DNA from: CAZTCJ01 sp964612085
GTDB taxonomy: Bacteria > Pseudomonadota > Alphaproteobacteria > JAJFIK01
Assembly (NCBI GenBank): GCA_964612085.1
Contig: CAZTCJ010000133.1
Location: 1-7,448, forward strand
Length of the DNA stretch: 7,448 nucleotides
Direction of reading: 5' to 3'
This document shows positions 1-6,746 of the stretch, one piece after another. The notes beneath the pieces are model-generated. The model had not been told where the DNA came from. It saw only the letters and a program-made list of their open reading frames with translations, and did no database searches. The position numbers and the translations under genes are program-made. Every line of letters begins with the position of its first letter. Position 1 is the stretch's first letter.

Positions 1-1
1 C

Positions 2-463
2 GCCCTCGCCCGGCTCGACCGCTTCCGCCAAGCCCAGGGCGGCACGCCGACCGCCGACCTGCGTGGGCGCATGCAGAAGGTCATGCAGGAAAACTGCGCG
101 GTGTTCCGCACCGGCGAGGTGCTCGAAGAAGGCCGCACGCTGATCCACGATATTCACAAAGGTGTCGAGGATATTCAGGTTGCGGACCGGTCCATGATCT
201 GGAATTCCGATCTGGTGGAGACGCTCGAATTCGACAATCTGCTGGCCCAGGCCATCACCACGGTGGAAGGAGCCGCCAACCGCAAGGAAAGCCGTGGCGC
301 ACACGCCCGCGAGGATTATCCGGACCGGGACGACGAGAACTGGATGAAGCACACCCTGGTGTGGCTGAAGGACGGTCAGGTATCGATCGATTACCGTCCG
401 GTGCACGACTATACGCTGACGAACGACGTTCAGTATTTTCCGCCCAAGGCGCGGGTCTATTGA
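2..463 (+). CDS. sdhA: Succinate dehydrogenase flavoprotein subunit, C-terminal part (5' end outside window)
   Basis: This is the last 153 codons of the FAD-carrying subunit of succinate dehydrogenase (complex II), which oxidises succinate to fumarate on the inner face of the cytoplasmic membrane. The reading frame is open from base 2, so the gene begins before the window; the ATG at 71 is internal. The visible part carries the conserved C-terminal signature of the family, ESRGAHAREDYPDRDDENW, and ends in FPPKARVY, close to the normal SdhA terminus. An internal segment reading MQKVMQENCAVFRTGEVLEEG is also typical. The FAD-binding domain and active-site His/Arg residues lie upstream and cannot be checked. 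It is followed 41 bp later by sdhB on the same strand, the usual sdhCDAB order. The assignment is firm; only the N-terminal part is unseen. Confidence 0.97.
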   Translation, partial: ALARLDRFRQAQGGTPTADLRGRMQKVMQENCAVFRTGEVLEEGRTLIHDIHKGVEDIQVADRSMIWNSDLVETLEFDNLLAQAITTVEGAANRKESRGAHAREDYPDRDDENWMKHTLVWLKDGQVSIDYRPVHDYTLTNDVQYFPPKARVY

Positions 464-470
464 TGTTTGG

Positions 471-484
471 CCGGCAAGGGCCGG
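471..484 (+). other. Small hairpin between sdhA and sdhB
   Basis: CCGGC (471-475) and GCCGG (480-484) are perfect inverted copies around a four-base loop, AAGG. It sits between the sdhA stop and the sdhB ribosome binding site and has no T-tract, so it is not a terminator. It may affect mRNA stability or the sdhA/sdhB translation ratio, but in GC-rich DNA a five-base stem can arise by chance. Confidence 0.3.
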
Positions 485-504
485 AATACGGAGTGGCATG
501 ACCC

Positions 505-1299
505 ATGGTTGAGCTGACACTTCCCAGGAATTCCCAGGTCAAAAGCGGGCGGAGCCACAAGGCGCCCGAGACCAAGGACGGAAAACGGCCGACACGGACC
601 AAGTCGTTCAAGATCTACCGTTGGGATCCGGAAGACGGACAAAATCCGCGTACGGACACCTATGAGGTGGATCTCGACACCTGCGGGCCCATGGTCCTCG
701 ATGCGGTGATCAAGATCAAGAATGAGATGGATTCCACGCTGACCTTCCGGCGCTCCTGCCGGGAAGGGGTGTGCGGCTCCTGCGCCATGAACATCAACGG
801 CCATAACAGCCTGGCCTGCACCACGGCGATCGACGAGGTGCAGGGCGAGGTGACGATCTATCCCTTGCCCCATCTGCCGGTGATCAAGGATCTGGTGCCG
901 GACTGCAATCACATCTACGCCCAATACCGCTCCATCGAGCCCTGGCTGCAGACCGAGACGCCGGAACCGGAAAAGGAATGGCGCCAGAGCCGGGAGGACC
1001 GGGAGCATCTCGATGGTCTGTATGAATGCATTCTGTGCTTCTGCTGCCAGACCTCGTGCCCGAGCTATTGGTGGAACGGCGAGCGCTATCTGGGCCCGGC
1101 CGTGTTGCTTCAGGCCTACCGCTGGCTGATCGACAGCCGGGACGAGGCGACGGGCAAGCGGCTCGACCATCTGGAAGATCCGTTCCGGCTTTACCGCTGC
1201 CACACCATCATGAACTGCGCGAATGTCTGCCCCAAGGGTCTGAACCCGGCCAAGGCCATCGCGGAGATCAAGAAGATGCTGGCCCAGCGCGTGGTGTGA
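505..1299 (+). CDS. sdhB: Succinate dehydrogenase iron-sulfur subunit
   Basis: A 264-residue protein that passes electrons from the SdhA flavin to quinone through three iron-sulfur clusters. All expected ligands are present. Cys85, Cys90, Cys93 and Cys105 form the [2Fe-2S] site (SCREGVCGSC plus a later LAC). By alignment with E. coli SdhB, Cys175, Cys178, Cys181 and Cys242 should hold [4Fe-4S], and Cys185, Cys232 and Cys238 should hold [3Fe-4S]. The motifs ECILCFCCQTSCPSYWW and CANVCPKGLNP are diagnostic. The N-terminal 30 or so residues are a charged extension typical of alphaproteobacterial and mitochondrial SdhB. The ATG at 505 has GGAG at 490-493, 11 bases upstream; an out-of-frame ATG at 498 runs straight into a stop. 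It is the last gene of the sdh operon, and an intrinsic terminator follows within about 20 bp. No defect is seen. Confidence 0.98.
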   Translation: MVELTLPRNSQVKSGRSHKAPETKDGKRPTRTKSFKIYRWDPEDGQNPRTDTYEVDLDTCGPMVLDAVIKIKNEMDSTLTFRRSCREGVCGSCAMNINGHNSLACTTAIDEVQGEVTIYPLPHLPVIKDLVPDCNHIYAQYRSIEPWLQTETPEPEKEWRQSREDREHLDGLYECILCFCCQTSCPSYWWNGERYLGPAVLLQAYRWLIDSRDEATGKRLDHLEDPFRLYRCHTIMNCANVCPKGLNPAKAIAEIKKMLAQRVV

Positions 1300-1320
1300 T
1301 CCCGTCCGCATGGTTTTTTC

Positions 1321-1354
1321 AAAGGCCGTTTCGCCGGAAGCGGCCTTTTTCTTT
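1321..1354 (+). terminator. Rho-independent terminator after sdhB
   Basis: AAAGGCCG (1321-1328) pairs perfectly with CGGCCTTT (1341-1348); a few further pairs are possible inside the 12-base loop. The second arm runs into a T-rich tract, CTTTTTCTTT type, ending near 1354. The position 21 bp after the sdhB stop fits the end of the sdh operon. It works for the plus strand only, since the opposite side of the stem lacks a T-tract in the reverse direction. Confidence 0.88.
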
Positions 1355-1372
1355 GCGTCGATCCAGCGCGGC

Positions 1373-1397
1373 TGATACCTCGATAGTTCGAGGATCA
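1373..1397. promoter_or_regulatory. Near-perfect inverted repeat upstream of the channel gene
   Basis: The inner arms CCTCGA (1378-1383) and TCGAGG (1388-1393) are perfect inverted copies around TAGT. The outer arms TGAT (1373-1376) and ATCA (1394-1397) extend the symmetry to ten pairs, with a single unpaired A at 1377. It lies between the sdhB terminator and the channel start, about 20 bp before the ATG at 1418, and has no T-tract. It could be a repressor operator or a hairpin in the 5' untranslated mRNA. No regulator gene is next to it, so the function is unknown. Confidence 0.45.
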
Positions 1398-1417
1398 TCG
1401 ATGGCTGGGTGGGGCGC

Positions 1418-2110
1418 ATGGGCAACGCGGAAGAGACGCAAGGCGCGGCAGGAGTCACGGCGCGCATGCTGGCGGCTGAGGCGTTGGGGACCGCGTTTCT
1501 GCTGGCGGGCGTCGTGGGCTCCGGCATCATGGCCGAGACTTTGGCGGGCGAGGATGTGGCCATGGCGCTGCTCGCCAACACCATCGCCACGGGCGCGCTG
1601 CTGACCGTGCTGATCCTGATGTTGGCGCCGCTCTCGGGCGCCCATTTCAACCCGGCGGTGACCTTGTGGGCGGTGTTGAGCCGACGCTTGTCAGCCGCCG
1701 CGGGCCTGGCTTACGTGGCGGTTCAGATCGCGGGCGGCATCGGCGGTGTGGTCATGGCCCATCTGATGTTCGAACAGCCGCCCGTTCAGATCGCCACGGT
1801 GGAGCGCTCCGGCTTCGGGCGGATCCTGGCGGAAGGGGTCGCGGCCTTCGGGCTGGTCGGCACCATCATCGCCGTCTCGCGCCATGCGCCCGAGGCGGTC
1901 GCCTATGCGGTCGGCCTGTTCATCACGGCGGGCTACTGGTTTACGGCCTCCACGTCTTTCGCCAATCCGGCGGTGACCCTGGCGCGCATTTTTACCGACA
2001 CTTTCACAGGCATCGCCCCGGCTTACGCGGGCGGCTTCATCCTGGCGCAACTGCTCGGCGCCGTGGCCGCGACAGCTCTCTTCGCATGGTTGTTAAAGGC
2101 ACGCCGATAG
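1418..2110 (+). CDS. MIP-family channel (aquaporin / aquaglyceroporin-like)
   Basis: A membrane channel of the major intrinsic protein family, about 230 residues, which by family knowledge passes water or small neutral solutes across the cytoplasmic membrane. Both pore motifs are present: the first in GAHFNPAVTL (Asn78) and the second in FANPAVTLAR (Asn183), whose final Arg190 matches the selectivity-filter arginine. Hydrophobic segments before, between and after the motifs fit the usual six membrane helices in two inverted halves. The sequence resembles a bacterial group related to AqpS, known from arsenic-resistance operons, but no ars gene is visible here, so the substrate is open. The start is uncertain: ATG 1418 (GGTGG just upstream), GTG 1409, or ATG 1466, which has GGAG at 1451-1454 and would give the common short N-terminus MLAAEALGTAFLL. 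It is separated from sdhB by a terminator, so it is probably transcribed on its own. Confidence 0.9.
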   Translation: MGNAEETQGAAGVTARMLAAEALGTAFLLAGVVGSGIMAETLAGEDVAMALLANTIATGALLTVLILMLAPLSGAHFNPAVTLWAVLSRRLSAAAGLAYVAVQIAGGIGGVVMAHLMFEQPPVQIATVERSGFGRILAEGVAAFGLVGTIIAVSRHAPEAVAYAVGLFITAGYWFTASTSFANPAVTLARIFTDTFTGIAPAYAGGFILAQLLGAVAATALFAWLLKARR

Positions 2111-2189
2111 GCACCCTTCCACCGATCCTGGAGTTCAAAGCCGCCGCTCCGATGCGTTAAGCTATCTCCACAGCTATTGGAGGGCAGAT

Positions 2190-2819
2190 ATGAAGAGACG
2201 GCTCCTGATTGCGGTCCTGGCATTCGGGGTGATGGGCTTTTGGGCGGGGTTTATGTCCGCTCAGGCCGCGCAAGACGGCGAAACGGCACCGGAAACGGCG
2301 GCAGAGAGCGAACCGGAGGCGGATGACGTCGAGCCGGAGGCCGGGTCCGATGACGACCGGCCGCCGCCGGCACCTTGCGAAGGGCTGGAATACCGCCAGC
2401 TCGATTTCTGGGTCGGCACCTGGGATCTGGCCTGGACCGACCCGGAGACCAAGCGCAAGCACAAAGGCACCAATATCGTCTCCAAGACGCTTGATGGCTG
2501 CGTTATCGAAGAGCGCTTCAGCGGCGGCGCGTTCGAGCCGTTGCGCGGGCACAGCCTGTCCAACTACCACCGCAACAAGGGCGAGTGGCGCCAGCTCTGG
2601 GTTGATAATCAGGGCGGCTATCTGCCCTTCGCGGGTGGTCCCGTGGGCGAGCGCTTCATTCTGGAGCTGCGCCGCTTCACCGACACCGATCCGTACCGGC
2701 GCATGGTGTGGGAGAATATCGAGGAGGACAGCCTCGACTGGCGCTGGCAGACCAGCGGGGACGAAGGCGCTACCTGGGACGATCTGTGGCATATCGCTTA
2801 TGAACGGCGGTCCAACTGA
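2190..2819 (+). CDS. Exported protein with DUF1579-like motif, function unknown
   Basis: A 209-residue hypothetical protein. Residues 1-27 form a classic signal peptide: KRR, then a hydrophobic stretch, then SAQA followed by AQ, with likely cleavage near residue 26-27. It is therefore probably periplasmic or secreted. Residues 30-60 are a low-complexity linker rich in Glu, Asp, Ala and Pro. The remaining globular part opens with LDFWVGTWDLAW (71-82), which resembles the FDFWVGEWD motif of DUF1579-type, lipocalin-like proteins. Two cysteines, Cys63 and Cys104, could form a disulfide in the periplasm. The start is well supported by GGAGGG at 2179-2184, five bases before the ATG. It lies 79 bp after the channel gene and 101 bp before mmsA, all on the same strand; co-transcription cannot be judged. 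The family assignment rests on the motif alone and no biochemical role can be given. Confidence 0.8.
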   Translation: MKRRLLIAVLAFGVMGFWAGFMSAQAAQDGETAPETAAESEPEADDVEPEAGSDDDRPPPAPCEGLEYRQLDFWVGTWDLAWTDPETKRKHKGTNIVSKTLDGCVIEERFSGGAFEPLRGHSLSNYHRNKGEWRQLWVDNQGGYLPFAGGPVGERFILELRRFTDTDPYRRMVWENIEEDSLDWRWQTSGDEGATWDDLWHIAYERRSN

Positions 2820-2864
2820 CAAGGGCGCGAGCACACTGTCTGCGCATTGCCGGGCGGCCTCTCC

Positions 2865-2892
2865 GGCTGGTATGACAAGGCCAAAACCAGCC
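2865..2892 (+). other. Inverted repeat between the DUF1579-like gene and mmsA
   Basis: GGCTGGT (2865-2871) and ACCAGCC (2886-2892) are perfect inverted copies separated by 14 bases. The structure ends 14 bases before the mmsA ribosome binding site and is not followed by a T-tract. It could be a weak or Rho-assisted end of the upstream transcript, or a leader hairpin for mmsA. Chance is not excluded. Confidence 0.3.
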
Positions 2893-2920
2893 TGATCGCA
2901 TAAGCCGGAGGAGCCTCACC

Positions 2921-4420
2921 ATGACACGCCACATCCATCATTTCATCGGAGGGAAAATCGTCGAAGGCCGGAGCGGCCGCTTCGGCGACGTGTTCAACCC
3001 GGTGACCGGCGAGGTTCAGGCCCAGGTCGCGCTGGCGAGCGCCGGAGAGGTTGAGAAGGCGATCGCCGATGCACAGGCGGCATTTCCGGCCTGGCGGGCG
3101 GTCAACCCGCAGCGGCGCGCGCGGGTCATGTTCAAGTTCAAGGAGCTGGTCGAGAAAGACATGGACCATCTCGCGCGGCTCCTGTCGTCCGAGCACGGAA
3201 AAGTGATCGCCGATGCCAAGGGCGACGTCCAGCGCGGGCTTGAAGTCATCGAATTCGCCTGCGGCATTCCGCATCTGCAAAAAGGGGAGTATACGGAAGG
3301 GGCGGGCCCCGGCATCGATGTCTATTCCATGCGTCAGCCCTTGGGCGTGGTGACGGGTATTACGCCGTTCAACTTCCCGGCGATGATCCCCATGTGGATG
3401 TTCGGTGTCGCTATCGCCTGCGGCAATACCTTCGTGCACAAACCGTCCGAGAAGGACCCGTCCGTCCCCATGCGCCTGGCCGAGCTGATGCTGGAGGCGG
3501 GCGCGCCCGAAGGGGTGCTGAACGTGGTCAATGGCGACAAGGAAGCGGTGGATACGCTGCTGACCGATCCGCGCGTCAAGGCCATCAGTTTCGTCGGCTC
3601 GACGGCGGTCGCGGAATATATCTACACGACGGGGACGGCCCATGGAAAGCGCGTCCAGGCCATGGGCGGGGCCAAGAACCACGCCATCATCATGCCGGAT
3701 GCGGATCTTGACCGGGCGGTCGATGATCTGATCGGCGCGGGCTACGGTTCGGCGGGCGAACGCTGCATGGCGATCCCCGTCGCCGTTCCGGTGACGGATC
3801 AAGTCGCCGATGCCCTGGTCGCCAAGCTGAAGCCCCGTGTCGAGGAGCTGAAAGTGGGCCCGTCCGACGATCCGGACACCAATTTCGGCCCCCTGGTCAC
3901 GGCGGCCCATCGCCAGCGGGTGCTCGATTATGTGGATATGGGCGTGCGTGAAGGCGCCGAGCTTGTGGTCGATGGCCGGGGCTTTTCGCTCCAAGGATAC
4001 GAAGACGGTTTTTTCATGGGCGGCTGTTTGTTCGATCATGTGCGCGCCGATATGCAGTCCTACCAGGATGAGATTTTCGGCCCCGTGCTCCAGATCATCC
4101 GGGCCCAGTCTTTCGACGAGGCGATTGCCCTGCCGACCGAGCATCAATACGGCAACGGCGTTGCCATCTATACCCGCGACGGGGATGCCGCGCGTGAATT
4201 CGCCTCCCAGGTCGAGGTCGGCATGGTCGGCATCAATGTGCCGATCCCGGTGCCGGTCGCCTATCATACCTTCGGCGGCTGGAAGCGCTCGGCGTTCGGC
4301 GATGTCAATCAGCACGGTACGGAAGGCGTGCGGTTCTTCACGCGGATCAAGACCGTCACAGCGCGCTGGCCCACGGGCGTGCGCAGCGGCTCCGATTTCA
4401 ATATCCCCACCATGAAGTAA
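2921..4420 (+). CDS. mmsA: CoA-acylating methylmalonate-semialdehyde dehydrogenase
   Basis: A 499-residue cytoplasmic enzyme of the aldehyde dehydrogenase superfamily. By family knowledge it converts methylmalonate semialdehyde, NAD and CoA to propionyl-CoA, or malonate semialdehyde to acetyl-CoA, in valine, thymine, beta-alanine and myo-inositol breakdown. The catalytic cysteine is Cys282 in AGERCMAIPVAV, and Asn151 in TPFNFPAMIP is the oxyanion-hole asparagine. The MmsA hallmark QAMGGAKNH (246-254) stands where ordinary aldehyde dehydrogenases have a Glu-containing ELGGK motif, consistent with thioester release by CoA rather than water. Arg105 and Arg281 probably match the two arginines studied in the Bacillus enzyme as substrate-binding residues. 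Length is normal and no break is seen. GGAGGAG at 2907-2913, seven bases upstream, fixes the start. No other valine-pathway gene or LysR-type regulator is adjacent. The zapE gene follows on the same strand. Confidence 0.96.
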   Translation: MTRHIHHFIGGKIVEGRSGRFGDVFNPVTGEVQAQVALASAGEVEKAIADAQAAFPAWRAVNPQRRARVMFKFKELVEKDMDHLARLLSSEHGKVIADAKGDVQRGLEVIEFACGIPHLQKGEYTEGAGPGIDVYSMRQPLGVVTGITPFNFPAMIPMWMFGVAIACGNTFVHKPSEKDPSVPMRLAELMLEAGAPEGVLNVVNGDKEAVDTLLTDPRVKAISFVGSTAVAEYIYTTGTAHGKRVQAMGGAKNHAIIMPDADLDRAVDDLIGAGYGSAGERCMAIPVAVPVTDQVADALVAKLKPRVEELKVGPSDDPDTNFGPLVTAAHRQRVLDYVDMGVREGAELVVDGRGFSLQGYEDGFFMGGCLFDHVRADMQSYQDEIFGPVLQIIRAQSFDEAIALPTEHQYGNGVAIYTRDGDAAREFASQVEVGMVGINVPIPVPVAYHTFGGWKRSAFGDVNQHGTEGVRFFTRIKTVTARWPTGVRSGSDFNIPTMK

Positions 4421-4513
4421 TAAAGGGCCATGTCGGACGAACGGGCATTAGGCTTTGCCGGTGGCCCCGTCAGCAATCAGACGGAGAACGGGCCGGTGTG
4501 CGAAGGAGGGCCG

Positions 4514-5668
4514 ATGGAACTCTACCGCTCACGCCTGGCCGCCCGTGAGATCGCCTATGATCCGGCGCAGGAGCGGGCTGTCGAACTCCTGGAGCGCCTG
4601 CACAAGAAATTGCGGGACTACGAGCCCTCCAGCGGCGGCCTGCTGTCGGGATTGTTCGGATTTTTCGGCTCCGGCAGTCCGCAGGCGGACGGCCCGCGCG
4701 GGGTTTATCTGTGCGGCGATGTGGGGCGCGGCAAGTCCATGTTGATGGACCTGTTCTATGAGACCGCGCCGCTGGAGCGCAAGCGCCGGGTTCATTTCCA
4801 TGCCTTCATGCAGGAAATCCATGCCGCCATGCGCGCCTTCCGCGATCTGCCGTCGGAGGAACGCCGCAGACGGTTGAGGGAACTGGGCCTCAACGGCAAG
4901 AACCCCAACGATCCCATTCCGCCCGTCGCCAAGACCGTGGCCGACAGCGCGACGCTTCTGTGTTTCGATGAGCTTCAGGTGACGGATGTGGCGGATGCCA
5001 TGATCCTGGGCCGCCTGTTCGAAGCCTTGTTCAGCCATGGGGTCGTCATGGTCTGCACCTCGAACCGCGCGCCCCAAAATTTGTATGCGGACGGCATCAA
5101 CCGCGAACTGTTTCTACCTTTCATCGACCTGATCCGTAAGGAAATGGATTTGCACCAGTTGGATGCGCGTACCGATTACCGCTTGGGCAGCGTGCGCGGT
5201 CAAAAGGTCTATTACACGCCTTTGGGGCCTGAGGCCGATACCGCGATGGACGCGGCCTGGCGCGCGCTCACCAAAACGGCGAAGGGCACGCCGTGCGAAG
5301 TGGAAGTGCAGGGCCGCCGGCTGCCGGTGCCGGAAGCGGCCCGGGGGGCGGCGCGGTTCAGTTTCGCGGATCTGTGCGAGCAGCCGCTTGGCGCGGCCGA
5401 TTATCTGAGCCTGGCGGAACGGTTCCATACGGTGTTTGTGGACCGCATTCCGGCGCTGGGTCCGGAAAAGCGCAACGAAGCGCGGCGCTTCATTACCCTG
5501 ATCGATACGCTTTACGAGCATCGGGTGTCGCTGGTGGTCTCGGCCGATGCCGAGCCGGACCGGCTTTATACGGAAGGGGACGGCTCGTTCGAGTTCGCCC
5601 GCACGGCGTCGCGGCTCATGGAAATGCAGTCAGCGGACTATATGGCGCACGCTAAATCGTCCACTTAG
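4514..5668 (+). CDS. zapE: Cell division protein ZapE / AFG1-like ATPase
   Basis: A P-loop ATPase of the AFG1 family, about 384 residues from this start. In E. coli ZapE acts at the division ring and affects FtsZ polymers; the mitochondrial relative Afg1/LACE1 acts in protein quality control. Visible motifs are Walker A GDVGRGKS (68-75), Walker B LLCFDE (148-153), a sensor-like VCTSNRAP (180-187) and the typical ending FARTASRLMEMQS. A glycine- and phenylalanine-rich loop, SGGLLSGLFGFFGSGS, precedes Walker A, as in many relatives. The ATG at 4514 is preferred because AGGAGG lies four bases upstream and MELYRSRLAAREIAYDPAQ matches the normal family beginning. An in-frame ATG at 4430 would add 28 residues of unfamiliar sequence and has only AAAGGG two bases before it. 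It follows mmsA closely and may be read through from it. In many Alphaproteobacteria zapE lies just before mdh; here a minus-strand gene separates them. Confidence 0.94.
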   Translation: MELYRSRLAAREIAYDPAQERAVELLERLHKKLRDYEPSSGGLLSGLFGFFGSGSPQADGPRGVYLCGDVGRGKSMLMDLFYETAPLERKRRVHFHAFMQEIHAAMRAFRDLPSEERRRRLRELGLNGKNPNDPIPPVAKTVADSATLLCFDELQVTDVADAMILGRLFEALFSHGVVMVCTSNRAPQNLYADGINRELFLPFIDLIRKEMDLHQLDARTDYRLGSVRGQKVYYTPLGPEADTAMDAAWRALTKTAKGTPCEVEVQGRRLPVPEAARGAARFSFADLCEQPLGAADYLSLAERFHTVFVDRIPALGPEKRNEARRFITLIDTLYEHRVSLVVSADAEPDRLYTEGDGSFEFARTASRLMEMQSADYMAHAKSST

Positions 5669-5679
5669 CACCGGCCAAT

Positions 5680-5701
5680 CGGACAGAAGTTTCTTAGTCC
5701 G
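5680..5701. other. Dyad between convergent zapE and lipoprotein genes
   Basis: CGGAC (5680-5684) pairs with GTCCG (5697-5701), and AGA with TCT extends the stem inward after a two-base bulge. It overlaps the end of the minus-strand lipoprotein gene and lies 12 bp after the zapE stop. A shared terminator would be expected in this 25-bp gap, but neither side has a T-tract, so this is only a weak candidate. Confidence 0.25.
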
Positions 5702-6746
5702 CGTCAACGGCGAAGGAAATCCGCACGGCCTGATTGCCTTGCGTATATTCGACCTGCGGCTTGTCCGCCGCCTGCGGTCCGCTGCTCGCAAGCACCGTTG
5801 CGCCGGGCTCGTCGCGGCCCTCGGGCGACCAGGCGCCCGCCAGGAGATCGCCCGCGTAAAGCGCGGACCGCTCGCCGGTGCCGTCGGTGACCGTGCCGAT
5901 CTTCCGAGTCAGGAGCGAGGCATGGGGCCCCCGGCCTTGCGCCTCGGCGATGACCCAGTTGCGGCCCCGGCGCCACCGGGTGCGGGTCATGCTGGGCTGA
6001 ACATCCGTGAGGATCGCTCTCACATCGATCAGCTCGGCATCGTCCGGCAGAACGGCCTCTTGAGGCTGCGATACCTCGAGGCTGTCCGGGCGGCGGCGCT
6101 GGGTGCGGCTCAGGCTGATATCGTCGGCGTCCACTTGCGCGACTTTGACAGTGTCGTCCTCGACGCTGGCGATGGTCAGGCCGATATCGGGCACCGTTTC
6201 CGGCTCGCCGTGCGGAAGCATGGGACCGCGCCGGCCATCGCCCGCATGGCGCACATGACGCACCAGGGACGGGCGCGGCGCGCTGTTGGCGTCAAGCAGG
6301 GTGGAAAGCGTGTCCGGGTCCACATTCTGGGCGTACATGGTGGACGGGGTCGGGATATTGGGGTCCGGCGGGAAGAGCATGACGATCACGCCCTTGAAAT
6401 CCTTGTCCCGGGCCGGAGAGTCCATGTCCTCGCAGATCTTGCGGTCCTTGCGGAACAGGCCCTCGGTGAAGCGGCAGTCCTTGCCGGTCATGTAAGAGAT
6501 CAAGTGTTCCGGAATGCCCTTCCCCGTCACCAGGGTGGACACCATGCCGGCAACATTGGACACGTCGCCCAGGGTCATGGCCCCGGCCACCACCGTCGAG
6601 CAGCCGCCGGTCATGAGGGCGCCAGACAGGACCGCAGCCACCGCGACTTTCGACCGCCGGCGCTTTGGCGCCAATCCGGTGCGTTCCGCTCCACGATCAG
6701 ACGGAATGGTGCGGGTCTGGCCATCCTGCAGCATTTGATGCGTCAT
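5694..6746 (-). CDS. Putative lipoprotein of unknown function
   Basis: A 350-residue protein on the minus strand. After a basic stretch KRRRSK (28-33) comes a hydrophobic core and the lipobox-like MTGGC with Cys49, which suits lipid attachment at the outer face of the membrane. The lipobox has Thr rather than Leu at -3. The following part, LVTGKGIPEHLISYMTGKDC then KICED, with Cys91 and Cys105, resembles a segment I recall from small uncharacterised alphaproteobacterial lipoproteins; no function is known to me. The rest is polar, with an acidic and Arg-rich middle (150-235) and a C-terminal region holding WRRGRNWVIAEAQGRG (258-273), possibly a small beta domain. The 33-residue leader before the hydrophobic core is long; an in-frame TTG at residue 25 would give a standard signal peptide. 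The ATG at 6746 has AAGGGA 11 bases upstream. It converges on zapE with 25 bp between stops. Antisense plus-strand frames are Arg/Gly-rich shadows. Confidence 0.8.
   Translation of the reverse strand: MTHQMLQDGQTRTIPSDRGAERTGLAPKRRRSKVAVAAVLSGALMTGGCSTVVAGAMTLGDVSNVAGMVSTLVTGKGIPEHLISYMTGKDCRFTEGLFRKDRKICEDMDSPARDKDFKGVIVMLFPPDPNIPTPSTMYAQNVDPDTLSTLLDANSAPRPSLVRHVRHAGDGRRGPMLPHGEPETVPDIGLTIASVEDDTVKVAQVDADDISLSRTQRRRPDSLEVSQPQEAVLPDDAELIDVRAILTDVQPSMTRTRWRRGRNWVIAEAQGRGPHASLLTRKIGTVTDGTGERSALYAGDLLAGAWSPEGRDEPGATVLASSGPQAADKPQVEYTQGNQAVRISFAVDAD

Noticed and set aside
457..1650. Long minus-strand open frame of 397 residues opposite sdhB
   Set aside because: It lies antisense to a certain sdhB gene, crosses the terminator and the channel gene start, and is a low-complexity product of high-GC DNA with no recognisable domain.
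2160..2177. Direct repeat AGCTAT at 2160-2165 and 2172-2177
   Set aside because: Two hexamers twelve bases apart are too short to call an operator without conservation data; they may simply be part of the promoter region of the DUF1579-like gene.
2798..4315. Minus-strand open frame of 505 residues opposite mmsA
   Set aside because: It is His/Arg/Asp-rich shadow translation of the mmsA codon pattern; mmsA has full family motifs and a strong ribosome site.
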